From contig OX422196.1 in assembly GCA_949130485.1 (NCBI GenBank), positions 7,364,054 through 7,428,053 of the forward strand: a stretch of DNA of 64,000 nt. Direction: 5' to 3'. Made by a program: the position numbers and the translations under genes. The stretch is from Agelas oroides. Its lineage: Eukaryota > Porifera > Demospongiae > Agelasida > Agelasidae. The notes beneath the pieces are model-generated. The model was not told the origin of the DNA. It saw only the letters and a program-made list of their open reading frames with translations, and did no database searches. Positions 23,801-37,100 of this stretch are shown piece after piece; position 1 is the stretch's first letter; each line of letters begins with the position of its first letter.

Positions 23801-26800
23801 TGACTGTAGTTTACTATAGTGTGCGTAGATGTACTGACTGTAGTTTACTATAATGTACTGACTGTAGTTTACTATAGTGTGCATAGATGTACTGACTGTA
23901 GTTTACTATAGTGTGCGTAGATGTACTGACTGTAGTTTACTATAATGTACTGACTGTAGTTTACTATAGTGTGCGTAGATGTACTGGCTGTAGTTTACTA
24001 TAATGTACTGACTGTAGTTTACTATAGTGTGCGTAGATGTACTGGCTGTAGTTTACTATAATGTACTGACTGTAGTTTACTATAGTGTGCGTAGATGTAC
24101 TGGCTGTAGTTTACTATAATGTACTGACTGTAGTTTACTATAGTGTGCGTAGATGTACTGGCTGTAGTTTACTATAATGTACTGACTGTAGTTTACTATA
24201 GTGTGCGTAGATGTACTGACTGTAGTTTACTATAGTGTGCGTAGATGTACTGACTGTAGTTTACTATAATGTACTGACTGTAGTTTACTATAGTGTGCGT
24301 AGATGTACTGACTGTAGTTTACTATAATGTACTGACTGTAGTTTACTATAATGTACTGACTGTAGTTTACTATAATGTACTGACTGTAGTTTGCTATAAT
24401 GTACTGACTGTAGTATGTGTAGATGTACTGACTGTACAACAAGTATATTTTGCTGTGCTATGTAGTTTACTATGGTGCACTGAAATGTACTACAAACGGC
24501 AGCTGCTTAGACACCAAGACTATTGGCCATTAATGTTATGTGGTTGCATTGGCCACTGTTCTCCACTGCAGGTGATCTTTACGCAGATCTTGAGCTTGCA
24601 ATACCGAAAGTCGCTGACAGGAGGAACTTGGCGAAAGTGTATGAAGTGGTAATGCCGACAATGCTAAACATATGCTTCTCAACTGCTAGTTGTTTTCACT
24701 TTCGGTTCAACTGCAGGTAAATGCAGAAATCAGGAAATATGACCAGTGTCACAAGTAAGTATCAGGAAATATGATCAGTGTCACAAGCGGGTCTTTAATT
24801 TCGCAAATTTCGCAAATTTTCAACCGTTTGTGAAAATATTTCAACGAAATTTTTGACATGCGGCGTGCAGTGTACGTGTGCAGTGAATTCACAAAATTAT
24901 TTCTTCAAAAATCGCTATTCACGAAAATTTAGACCCTCAAAAATTTAGCGCTATACGGTATAGTATCCAATGGCCATCTGTACCCATCCATTTATCCACA
25001 CTTGGCCAATCATCCAGCTTGTTCTTTGAGAGTGTCACGTGGGACGAGACAACAGTGGGATTTGAACAAGTGCCAGGAGGGCTAGACTACACCAACAGGA
25101 GTGTCTTGTCTTGGCACTTCTACATTCCACCCCTGGTGAGCCTGTTGTCAGTATGGCTGTTGAGAAGTTGTGTAATACAGAATCAGTCAGGCTAAGTATC
25201 AATTTCTGCATTTATGATACTCAAGTTAGCACCGAGTGTTTAGCCTCAAACAAAGGCTTTCTATTCCGGATTTTTGTCCTGCATCTTTGGAGAAAAAGCT
25301 ATGAGACAAAATCCGGAATAGAAAGCAAGGCTACCGAGTGTTATGTCAATTCTGATTCACCTGGCTGCACTCATAAAGCTACTAGCTTAGGAAACTAATG
25401 TACACTCATGAACCTCTTCAGTAATGATGTTGCCATATTTCTCTCAATCTAGATCACTCCAATGATTTCATTCCCAGAACGGCAAAAAGATGTTGAGCGG
25501 CTCCATTGTGCAGGCAAGAGTGCATAAGAGTACACACTCTTCCTCTAGCCGCCCGTTCTTATGCGCTCTTGATGCAGATTATATGGTATTGTGTATTGTA
25601 CATGTTGAGCGGCTCCACTGTGCAGGTTGTATGGTATTGTGCATTGTACAGGCAGCTAAATCATGGGTAGATGGGAGATGGATTTCATCCTCCCCCCAAC
25701 CTTCACCTCCACCTGTCCCTCATGATTTTGATGGTTGCGCTACCAAGGTGATGAAGTCTAATTTATGACTAGGTTTCTTGACCGAGTTTGGAATCACGAG
25801 TGAAGACGCTGTCACTGTCATGGATGAGGCTGACAAATACTTACAGGTAAATGTACGCCTATTGATCTATACCAGGGTGCCATGGTTGTCCATTCTGTTC
25901 CTTACAGTCCTGGCTTGGATGGGACTATAAGCCCTATGCTGGAATCACAGTATGTATATCTACTGAAGCTGTATAGCAAGAGAGACAGGCATATACCTCA
26001 ATCTTTTGTCTCTTGTAGGGAGCTGGCAACAGTATCTGGTATGACAATGGAACCATGAACATGGAGGTTGCAGCTGTAAGAACAGTGACACCTGAGACAT
26101 GGATGTCCATTGAGTTGTACTCAAAGAACCATCTTGCCAAAATCAGTATTGCTCACTGACCTTTCCTTACAGATTCTTAGCAGGACTTATGCACCATCAG
26201 TGGCAGGTGTTGTCCAACAGATGGAGTACAGCCACACTACAAACCACTTCACTCTTGTCTACTACTTGACCAAGATGTGCACAGCCAACACCACAGAGGT
26301 AGAGGACGGTATGAGATATACACCCCTTGCATGAGCAGACTGTTGTGTGACCATGATGTGCACACACATGCATGTCGTTTACGACTTCTGCATGGCCTTT
26401 AGTGACACACTGAAGACCTATGAGCAGAACAACATAACTCATAACAATTGAAGGTCTGAGAGGTAAAGTGAAATGAAATTGCTTGAATTGCACAAAAATA
26501 CAATAAAATATATGCATATTCTATGAACATAAAGCCCCCCAAAAATTTATTTAATTTGCAGCACATGAGTATTCTCAAGTTAGGGAGGGTAAATTGAATG
26601 TTTGTGAGTTAGTCCACTTTACCTCTCAGCCCTTCATGATATATCTTACTGTCACGTAGCCGAGCGTCGGGGAGCGAACTTATCGTTATTAATACAAACT
26701 TTTTCTGACCAACCAAACGAACTCTCTTACTGATGCAGCTACCTAGCTTAAATAGCATATAAAACCAATGACCTAAGCATGATGAAAGGAGGTGATCTTA

Positions 26801-27229
26801 CAGAGAGACAGACAGGTGCAAGATTTACAGGAAATATAAAGGTGACACACAGAGGAAGCAAGTGAATACATCAAAGCACAATCACTATGTGTTAAAGTAC
26901 AGAACATAGATAAGGGAGAACCAAAAGTACAAATAAGGTAGCAAGCAGTGGATACACAAATGAAGTACACTAATAAATTAAAAGCTACGCTATACAATAT
27001 TAAGCAAGGGTAATCAAACACGTTTTATACATCCAGTTCGACAACTTTGTCACACTTACTACAGATCTACCTAAATGAAGCTCTCCACTATAAGAATGGG
27101 TATACTGTGGCCATACAACCTGAAGGGGTTGCAGTATGGACATCTCCACAGACCAATCACATTGAAGTTACACATAATGCAGGCCTCCCAGAGAGAACTG
27201 GAATACAAGTGACCATCACCCCTAAGTAG
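20858..27229 (+). CDS. Endoglycoceramidase-like glycoside hydrolase family 5
   Basis: Secreted or lysosomal enzyme likely to release the glycan from glycosphingolipids. About 14 exons: 20858-21129, 21546-21632, 22431-22534, 23084-23157, 23233-23317, 23465-23566, 24572-24648, 24717-24754, 25018-25135, 25453 to about 25513, 25773-25846, 25908-25949, 26019-26075, 26171-26298, 27065-27229. Signal peptide MAAMAAFWLYAASILVAVVA. GH5 motifs in order: YFHGVNVVMK, GMMWPGAEPERGKYN, KYGIYTLLDMHQDV, GYEIINEPWAG (acid/base Glu in NEP), LFFESVTWDE, VLSWHFYIPP, FLTEFGI (nucleophile Glu), and VVQQMEYSHTT. These match EGCases. The intron after 25513 starts with GC rather than GT because a hairpin repeat begins there. 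A 700-bp minisatellite fills the intron 23567-24571. Confidence 0.9.
21231..21298. repeat. Hairpin repeat (AGTCTCGCAAGCCAGACCCT family)
   Basis: Perfect-arm hairpin AGTCTYGCAAGCCAGACCCT / AGGGTCTGGCTTGCAAGACT around a short GC-rich loop. A sister copy is at 23358-23425 (AGTCTATCAAGCCAGACCAT arms) and an isolated half near 60268-60291. Both full copies lie in introns of the same GH5 gene. Confidence 0.8.
22601..22626 (+). repeat. Poly-G tract in GH5 intron
   Basis: Nearly pure run of about 26 G interrupted once or twice; possible G-quadruplex former on the transcribed strand's complement. Confidence 0.9.
23680..24430 (+). repeat. Composite minisatellite with 58-bp higher-order unit
   Basis: Alternating 24-bp (GTAGTTTACTATAATGTACT...) and 34-bp (GTAGTTTACTATAGTGTGCG...) monomers form a roughly 58-bp higher-order repeat, about 13 times. 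All in one GH5 intron. The apparent ORFs here are repeat artefacts. Confidence 0.93.
25516..25573. mobile_element. Short hairpin MITE at a splice donor
   Basis: Arms CAAGAGTGCATAAGA and TTCTTATGCGCTCTTG with CTAGCCGCCCG in between. Same family as the 63696-63960 element, but internally deleted. It starts at the exon end (GTGCAGG/CAAGAG). A second, uninterrupted copy of the exon end lies at about 25603-25625. Confidence 0.75.
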
Positions 27230-28100
27230 TGTACATGAACTGAGTCCAGCTGATGTATTACATCTTTGTGTTATGTACAATGTGTGGCTACTTTAATTTA
27301 TACCTAGAAAATACCAGTCATGCATGATACAAGATGCTAGGTGAATGACTGTATTTAAGACTTGCAATCTAGTGATGACATCAGGTTTAAGAATATAGGA
27401 ACAACCTTGTTCCTATATAGGCCTTTCCCAGCTCCAGTTTTTGATTACTTGCAATAATTATCTGTTTTTTGGATAGGGATAGACTAAGTTCACCCGGTTT
27501 GAAATGTTTATGCCATCTTATTAAATATCCATAAGAGACTACCAAACCAACAAAGACAATCAATCACAAGTTGTAAGATCAGAAAAAAATAATAAAGTAG
27601 TGCATTCCCTGGCACCAGCACTAACCCTTTCCCTTAACCATTTGGCCAATAGCAAGGTGCGCGACAGATTGTAAATATTTAATAAGGTGATGTAACCGGA
27701 AACCATTTCAAACAGGATTAACTTAGACTATACCATTTTGGATACTGCAAGCGATCAAAACTGGAGCCGAGGAAGGCCTGGGAACGAGACTAATTTAAAT
27801 GTAATGGCAAAGATTGTCTGGTGGGTTTAGTTTACACCATGTCCAGTCCACTGACCAGTACTCAAGATTTTTTGAATCAGCAAAAATGAATGTAGTAAGT
27901 CATAGTCGAACATTTGTATAGCTACTGACACAGCTGTGATGGAAAAAAAAAATGCAAAAATGAAGTGTCACACACACATTTGACTAGCTAGTGAGTCGTC
28001 GATTGTAATTAAACATTGGTATTCTTGCTACCATCACTGTTGCTAGGGAGAAGCACAAATTAGTAATCCTTTCCAGCACTATCCAAATCTTGGTCACTAA
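27230..28100. other. Intergenic, convergent 3' ends
   Basis: AT-rich spacer between the GH5 stop and the receptor A stop. One degraded member of the GGCCTGGGAACGAGACTA hairpin family is near 27772-27792. No coding signal. Confidence 0.6.
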
Positions 28101-31100
28101 TTAAGCGTTAGTGTCATCATTTCCATCACTGTCACTATCCGAAAAGTCCACCTCAGCATTTTTAACCTGATGCTTATAGACCTTCTTTGTTGAGAAGCGC
28201 TTCACACGTGCCTTGAGTTCCACCCCGTCTTCCCTCCACTCGTACGGAGAAGCACGCTCCTCAGAATTGTTACTCTTTTCCAGCTCCTGCTCTTTCTCCT
28301 TCACCTCAGATGATCCAAGGTCAACTTTCTCATCTGTGTCAACATTTGTCTCATGAATCTCGGGGTCATCTTTAAAGGTCGCTACTGAGGGAATCTTGTT
28401 AAAGATTACCACTGAGGGCTTCTCCTTCTCCTGTTCTGCTGCACTTGTGAGGGGTATGTCAGTGTATCTCTCCTTGACAAGGTCATCAGTGCTCGAGTTG
28501 TATCCACCTTTGCTGTAAGTAAGCGTTGAGTCACTAAAACCGGTACTTGCAGTTTTGACTTTAGCACTGGCACCAGAGCTGGCATACTTGGCCTGTGATG
28601 GATGGTATGACTTAGATAGATGGCGGCCACAAGAGATCAGGTGCAACCAAGACTCTCGAGCATCCTTGCTAAGCACGCAGAAGAAAAGGAAGATGAAGAA
28701 ACCCTGAAAAGCGTTGAGGATCACGAAGACAAATTGGAAGGCAGTAGAAGCTGCAGCACTCCCGAACCCAGTAACAGTAAGTGCACCAAAGAGCCATGTC
28801 AGACCAAAGAGAAACATGACACCTGTAATACTAATGAGCAATCTGATGGCAGTTTTCTTGTCCATTTGTTCTTTGGTACGACCAAGTGTGTTTCGGGTGT
28901 GCTTGATGAGAACCACGATCACCATGATGAAGATGACAGTATTGAAGATCAAGATGGCAAAGATGGGGCCCAGGAAGGCACCAAAGAATACACCAATGTC
29001 ATCAATGAAGCAACTGGAGGGATCCAGAGGAGAGAGAACACAAGTCATCCACTTTTCAAACCTGAGTGTCATGTATAGTACTATGTAATCAGCAACTTAC
29101 AATCCTGGGCGAATAACTTGACCATTTTCTTTTGTGGGCCTGCGTATAACAAGGTCATCACTGACAACACCTGAGAGGTCTACAGCCAGTGGGATCATCA
29201 CAGGAATGATTGGCACAACTGAGGGAAAGAATGAAAATGTGGTGAAGCAAATGTAACTTGAGTGGTCAAGCATTAGTATACCTTCCATCTAGCCTCGTTC
29301 CCAGGCTTTCCCTGCACTGCAAGTGATGGTAAGCTGGGCAAGGCCTGGGAATGAGGCTACCTCCCATCCTTTTCTTCCCAAGATTATATTATGCTATTAT
29401 ACTAAATCTTGTTCCTAGATTCACCTTCCAGCTTTTAAACTAGCGGATGAGTGCATGTGAGAATGAGGCTATATAGTATAAATGCGAGTGACTTATTCCT
29501 ATACACTTACACCAGCATATAAGTGAGATAGTAACAAAGAACTTGGTGGTGATCTGACCAAATACGATGACCAGCTTCTGGAACATGAGCACAGCCTCTG
29601 CCCCCATGAACATCACAGCAGCCAGCGTGAAGTAGTGGATCAGAACTGACACAAGCACACAGCCTCCGTACACACTTGTTTGGTTAATACCAACCACAAA
29701 GACAACCAGCATGCAGAATAGTGCTATGCAGAGCTGGATGTGAAATATGGTAACATTTCGTTTACGGAGTTTCCTGTATAGTGAAAAAGATTATAGTAGT
29801 ATCAAGAATAGGCAGAGTTACATACAGACCGTGAAAACAGTTTTGGTGACTGTATCCAGTTCTGAACTGACTCACTTGAAAAAGAGTAAGGTGAAAACAG
29901 TAGCAAAAATCCCAGCAAGGGAAAGGACCACCCCAATAATGGTGACTGTTTCCAGCACATTTCGAAGGATAGGAGGTGGCCTGCAACTCTCCTGGAATCT
30001 TGAGCAGATATCCTGGATATCAGGTCAATAGCACGTACATGTCATGGGTTTGCATATAGCTACAGCCATTATTCAAGACCAGTGGTAAAGGTGTGACATG
30101 TAGCTGAACACAAAAAAAAACACTAACCACAAGAATTGCAAAGTTGGTGAGGTGGTTGCAGTTGCAGGTCACAACGTCTCCATTCACTTCTGCTGTCACA
30201 CAACCTTCTGTTGTCCACTCTGTGTAACATAAAAAAACATAATGCAACAGAGTACACAATGTAACAAAAAAACACATATCAGAGATGGATGCTTGTCTTA
30301 TACAGTGGAACCTCCCCGGACATTCTCTATAGCGGACACCTCATTATACAGGACAAAATGTTGCGGTCCGGATTGAATTTGCATTACGCATAATACTTAA
30401 AGCTCTCCAAAATGCAGACACCTTGCTATTCCATAAAGTGGACAGATTTGCGGTCCCGCTAGTACCTGGACTGTACAAAATTCACTCGATAATGCGGACG
30501 CTGGCAGGCCTCTTGCACAAGATCGTCCGGCACCGCTGATTGATTCACCAACTGGACATTATACTAACACTGGTACACATAGTTCTAGCCTCTGGATATA
30601 TCCTTTCTTTCCATCGTACAGCAAGGGAGAGCTCTGGAACGTACCACTCAACGGCATGAGTATGCATTGCCACACCTACTGGAAATATACCGGAAGCCTC
30701 CGAACCAGGGACACCTCTTTACTGAGGACACTTTAGATGGCACCAATGGCGTCCGCATTATAGAGGTTCCACTGTATATTCACAGTAAGATCATTATGAC
30801 AGCAAATAGTAGTAAGTACTGTGTGCATACCTTGAGAATCAAAATCCCAGGAGACACATTGAGGTGGTTCTCTTGTGACATTCTACATTAAGTGAAGATG
30901 TATGAGTTAATGCTAAATCAGTTGCAAATAAATATCACCAGACATACTTTTATGACACTCACCCCCAGATCATTCAACCGCAGTGAGATCATCACAGGGT
31001 CTACAAGTCCACTAAAGTTCAGTCCAGGTCCCACAGTAGCTGCAAGAACTGGACTACCTACAACAGTTGTAACTGAAGTATTGGTTCTCTCATCTAGCTC

Positions 31101-34100
31101 TGTTGCGTTTGTGATTGGAAAGAACACTCCAGTGTCGTAAACAGCGAAAAATATTCCAGTACTGTCACGGTCTGTGATGGACTGGAAGAGGGAGGGTGGT
31201 AGAAAGGTAGCTGCAGTTTCATTCTCATTGAGGGTATCAATGTTGGTATTATTTGTCAGCCCACTAGATGAGAAGCTTCTGCCATTTGTATCCAGTTCCA
31301 TTTGTGATAGCTATAGTATAGTGGAGGTAATGGTCAAAGGTCATTTGTGATAGCTATATATAGTATAGAGTGGAGGGAAAGGTCAAAGGTCATTTGTGAT
31401 AGCTATAGTAGTGGCGGGAAAGGTCAAAGTTGGGATTAGATTATCTGAAAGAGAATACATCAGGCACTTTACAGACCACAATCCAGTAAGAGAAAGCTCA
31501 GCAGTATCTCACAGCCTGAGGGAGGAGACAGCTCTACACCATCTCAAGTGGGGTTGCCAAATTTCTACCACAGCTCTCCAAACAAACAGCATGGCTGGAA
31601 ATCCCTTCTTACACAAATAACCACATCTCCAGATGATACCTTATAACAAATTTTGTTTGATGGGGGTAGGCCATCTGGATTTATCATCATGTATGGATAC
31701 TAGTTTAATTTTACAGAGGAACCCCTCTTATAATGGATAGCCACAAAATCTTCAAGACACTTGAACTTGACGAGTTACAAACTTCAGGAACTCCTAATTC
31801 TATGAAACCATTGTGTTAATTTGCAATGTAAGACAAATGGCTACCTCAATGTAACCAATGAGGCCTCCCTTTCAGAAATTTGATTGGTTGTTCATTTTAC
31901 ACATACCATGCAGCTAGTGTGACGGGTAAAGTGCAAGCTTAACAACAAGATCATCTACCAATAAGAAAAGCATGGCTTCAGAATTAGGAAGAACAGAAAA
32001 TGGTCTCCTAAAAGCCAAAGTATTTGTAATAGTTTGCATTATATAGCAATCAACAGTCACACACCTACAGCAAGTCTAGTAAGATTATCAGCCAATATTT
32101 ACAGTGAGTCAGCTCTTCAAACATGATGCAAAACCACATACTCTTCATTCTACACAGAACTACAACTTTTATAGTCTCTGCGCATAGATAGAACTATAAT
32201 ACTGGAGTAATGCAAATAGTTCTAGATGTAATTTGTTGTGGTCAGATTGTTTTGGTCCATCAGCTAAACAGAGAAAACTGTACAGGGAGTGATGTAAAGC
32301 ACTTTGCTTTATAACAAGCAAGTGGTAAAACCCTGATTAGTTTTTTGCCTGGAAGATGTTGCTATGGAAACTGTATGACGGGTAAAGTGCAAGCTTAACA
32401 ACAAGATCATCTACCAATAAGAAAAGCATGGCTTCAGAATTAGGAAGAACAGAAAATGGTCTCCTAAAAGCCAAAGTATTTGTAATAGTTTGCATTATAT
32501 AGCAATCAACAGTCACACACCTACAGCAAGTCTAGTAAGATTATCAGCCAATATTTACAGTGAGTCAGCTCTTCAAACATGATGCAAAACCACATACTCT
32601 TCATTCTACACAGAACTACAACTTTTATAGTCTCTGCGCATAGATAGAACTATAATACTGGAGTAATGCAAATAGTTCTAGATGTAATTTGTTGTGGTCA
32701 GATTGTTTTGGTCCATCAGCTAAACAGAGAAAACTGTACAGGGAGTGATGTAAAGCACTTTGCTTTATAACAAGCAAGTGGTAAAACCCTGATTAGTTTT
32801 TTGCCTGGAAGATGTTGCTATGGAAACTGTATATATACCTATGTACAGATGTTGCTATGGAAACTGTATAATACCTATGTACATACGTACATAGTACGTA
32901 CGCGCGGTGCACTACGTAGGTATATATGCGAAAACAAACTTGTTATTTTAGCAAAGTATTTGTTTACTACAATTGTATGACTATGCAAATTTTATGAATG
33001 CAGTGCTGGAAAAGAATTCATGCAGTGGGAGCTGATAATTGAATAAACTTTACTACGTAGCTTCCCACAAAATGTTTTATAAGCACTACATTCTTTGAAT
33101 TAGCATTGGAAGGACAGTCACACAATTGTAGTAACCAAATAATTTGCTAAAGCAACAACACACCACTAGCAATGAGCCTAACACTATAGTAGTATCTTCC
33201 ACCTGTTGTATTAATTGTCAATGTACAACCAAACTTACCAACTCAGCAACAAAGAGAATAGTTTCTGTCATAGAAGAAAAGCGTTCCCCATCCTCCAGCT
33301 GCTGTGCAAATATACCCACAATTACTTCAAAGGAACGCACAATACTGCAAGAAGCAAGAAAGTTTGACAGAGCGTAATAACCTGTCTGCTTCAGATTTGG
33401 CCACTGGAATTTGAGATTAGCTGGTGTGAGATACTCATTCTGTTACTTATACATGCTCACTTTGAAGAATTTGCTTGCAGCACACCCTCATTCCACTGTT
33501 GCAGGCCCTCTAGAGTGTTGACCAAGTCCTGCACCGTCTGTAGGTAGGAGGTAAGAGGTGGAGACCAGGCTCAAAACATAATTACAATTTTAGAAAATCT
33601 GATTGCTCAAAAAAAACTTACAGTATTTGGAATGATTGTCGTCTCATTTACAAGTGCTGCAGACCTTGCAAGGGCAGCTGTGACCATGGCAAGATTCCCT
33701 GTGGTCTGTTCCTGTTCGTTAGTGGCTGCACCTCTTACTGCCCCACTTACACCTGTGAGAACTCCCTCATAGTTGTCAAGGTCAATGGTATCCTGTACAT
33801 GTATACAGCATATAGGCCATGTATATTGCACTAAAATCTATGCCAAGGTCCACATTGACACTCACAACATTGATGGCAGTGAAAGGAGTACAGAGAGAGG
33901 GGTCCACACTCTCCCACACACCAGACGAGCTACAGGTCCTGTTGATTATGGTGGTGGTGTTGGCGCAGCGGAGGGACTGGGTGGTGTCAGCAGGAGTCTC
34001 TGGCCAGGAGAGGAACTCTGTGGTCTCTGCATCACAGAAGATAGTTTCTCCTGGAGGTATGGTGATGTGGAAAGATACGTGTACATGTGATAAAGAGGGA

Positions 34101-37100
34101 GAGGAAAGAGTATGGAGAACTAATTCACTAAGTATTGCCATGGCAATAAATGTGGACTCACTAGAATTCACAAGAATTGCAAAGTTGGTGAGGTGGTTGC
34201 AGTTGCAGGTCACAACGTCTCCATTCACTTCTGCTATCACACAACCTTCTGTTGTCCACTCTGTGTAACATAAAGCAACAGAATTAGCTATAGAGCATAG
34301 TGTAACGCAGATTAGCTATATAGATGCTGGATCATAATATGCAAGTTGTTCATACCTTCAAGATCAAAATTCCAAGAGACACATTGAAATTCTTCACTCT
34401 GCATAAGATATACATACATACATAGATTGAAATAGTAAATAGCTATAAGTGCTTCTTATATGGGCTCCAGCCTAGCTGGTATAAGCTTAAATACAAACTG
34501 AGATTTACAACCACCTCTCACACATTCCTGTCACCCACCTCCATTTCATTCAATCGCAGCAAGATCCTCACGGGGTCTACCAGTCCACTAAAGTTCAGTC
34601 CAGATCCTATGGTAGCTGCAAGAACTGGACTACCCACAACAGTTGTAACTGAGGCACCTGTTCCCTGTGCTGTATTTGTGATTGGGAAGAGTGTTCCCAT
34701 GTTGTAAACAGCATAAAAGCTCCCAATGTTTTCACGGTCTGTGATGGACTGGAAGAGGGAGGCTGGTAGAAAGGCAGCTGCAGTTTCATTCTCATTGAGG
34801 GTGTTAATGTTAGTACTTCGTGTCTGACCGCTGGATGAGAAGCTTCTGCCATTTACACCCAGATCAGCTCGTGATAGCTACAGTAGTGGAGAGAAATATG
34901 GCATACAGTTACATTCTACTCATGAATATAAGGTTGTGCATGCACAGAATGCCATGATAAGTTGATATCTTTAAGCATTACTAATTTAGTAATAAGAGTT
35001 TATTATTTCATTACCTGAATTATTAACTGATAACAAAAGATTGAAAGAGAGGATGTAAAGCAGTTCAAAACATTTTTGAGATTACATTCAAGTTATAATG
35101 CAATAAGCCTACATATGACAGTGATCCTTCAGTTTTACATAGTATCACTACCCTAATACATCACACAGTGGGAAGAGTGCATGAATGCATGCAGGGCTCC
35201 TCCATATTAAGGTAAAGCTAAACTCACCAGCTCAGTAACTACAAGAATATTTTCTGTCATGAAAGGAATGCGGCTCCCATTGCCCAGCTGCTGGGCAAAC
35301 ATACTCACGATTCCCTCAAAGGAACGCACAATGCTTCAAGGAGAAATAAAATGTGACAATCAATATGTTTCACATAGAGACGTGCTGGTATAAAGTACTC
35401 AAGCTGCATGTATGTTTGGGCATGCTCACTTTGAGGCATTTGCTCGCAGCACACCCTCATTCCACTCTTGCAGCCCATCCAATGTATTGATCATATTCTG
35501 CACCGTCTGGAAAAGGGTGTGTGGGAGGTGGAAAAAGTAGGAGATCAAGGAAGACATTGTTGTTGAGCATCTTAGGTTGAAGCTGCTGATTTTGCAGCAT
35601 AGTCTAGTTTTTGGCTTTCGTATCATTGTCAGCATGTACTGCATATGTTGAAAATTTTGCAATATAACTACTTGCTGTACCAAAATTTTCACCGTTTTTC
35701 ACAACTTGTGCATGCTGCATACTGCTTTAGTTTCACGACAATTTATCCACCGAGAAATGTTCAATATGTACGGTAGTTGCTACACTGGATGAAGAAGAAT
35801 GGGTAAAAGCAAGGAGACTGGTGCCCAAATGAATACGTAGCAAGAAAATAGCAGCCACTAGCTACTCCATTAAAGTTGCTTAACTTACTACAAGCAAGCA
35901 AGAAATCTGCCAGACTACAGAACTGTTTGTGAACAGTACATGTTACAAAACTTCATTTACTTCATTTAATGTTTCTGTTCTCCTTGGCCAGCTTACATTG
36001 TCTAGCAGCTGCCTGTAAGTGAACTTACACTTCAATTAATATGTACAAATAAGCTATTTGTTTATAGATCAGCTCTCTGTTGATGTTTAGAGTTCGTATG
36101 AAACTGCAGCGAACTTACTGTATTTGGAATGGTCCTCACGTTGACAAGTTGTGCTGCAGACCTAGCAAAAGCAGCTGCAACTACAGTGAGGTTACTTGTG
36201 GTCTGTTCCTGCTCATTTGTGGCGGCACCCCTCACTGCTCCACTTATATTTGTGAGAACTTCCTCATAATTGTCAAGGGTGATGTTATCCTGCATGTAGG
36301 GGAGGACTACATACATTACTTTGAACATTACCTAAAACTGAACCTCCCACATTGACACTCACAACATTGATGGAGGTGAAAGGAGTACAGATAGAGGGGT
36401 CCACAGTCTCCCACACACCAGACAGGCTGCAGGTCCTGTTGATTATGGTAGTAGTGTTGGGGCAGCGGAGGGACTGGGTAACGCCAACAGCAGTGTTAGG
36501 CCAGGAGAGGAACTCTGTGGTCTCTGCATCGCACAAGATAGTTTCTTCTGCAGGTACAGTGAGGTGAAAGGGTATGTGTGTGTGTGATGGGAGGGGGGAG
36601 AGTATAGAGAGGTCAGATGAAGTATAGCTACATGTGCGTAATTAGATGCGACTTGAAAGTGCAGCAGAAATTGTATGAGACTTAGACCATGGGATTTTCT
36701 TGAATACTACACTTTCAATACAAAAGACTATCATCTATATGTATATAGTCCTGCACAAGAGACATCACACTCACCAGTGACAGATAACTCAAAGTCAACA
36801 CTAGCATTGCCGACTGCATTGCCCACGGTGCAGCTGTACTGTCCATTGTCAGTCTCCCCTACACTGCAGATCTGCAGGATGGACTGCACAAACATCACTC
36901 CATTACTTGTCACAAGCCTCTCATAGATGGTGGTACGAGAACCATTGCTCAGCTCAGTAGCTCCTCTTGTCCAAGTAACATATGGTATTGGATCACCAAA
37001 CCCCACACAGGTGAGTACTGTTGTACTGCCAGCTTCCACAGTGGAGTTCCTTGGAGATATCACAACCCGAGGTGGAGCTGCAGCTAGGAGATTGATCAAG

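Noticed and set aside
23680-24430. Possible CRISPR-like array
   Set aside because: Monomers are contiguous with no unique spacers; eukaryotic minisatellite inside an intron.
28620-29088. Plus-strand ORFs opposite the receptor A and B 7TM exons (also 45774-46262)
   Set aside because: Antisense of conserved 7TM coding sequence; similarity between the two only reflects the paralogous receptors.
33773-34268. Plus-strand ORFs opposite HormR exons (also 36352 and 49143)
   Set aside because: Antisense shadows of HormR exons; repeat in each HormR copy because the exons are paralogous.
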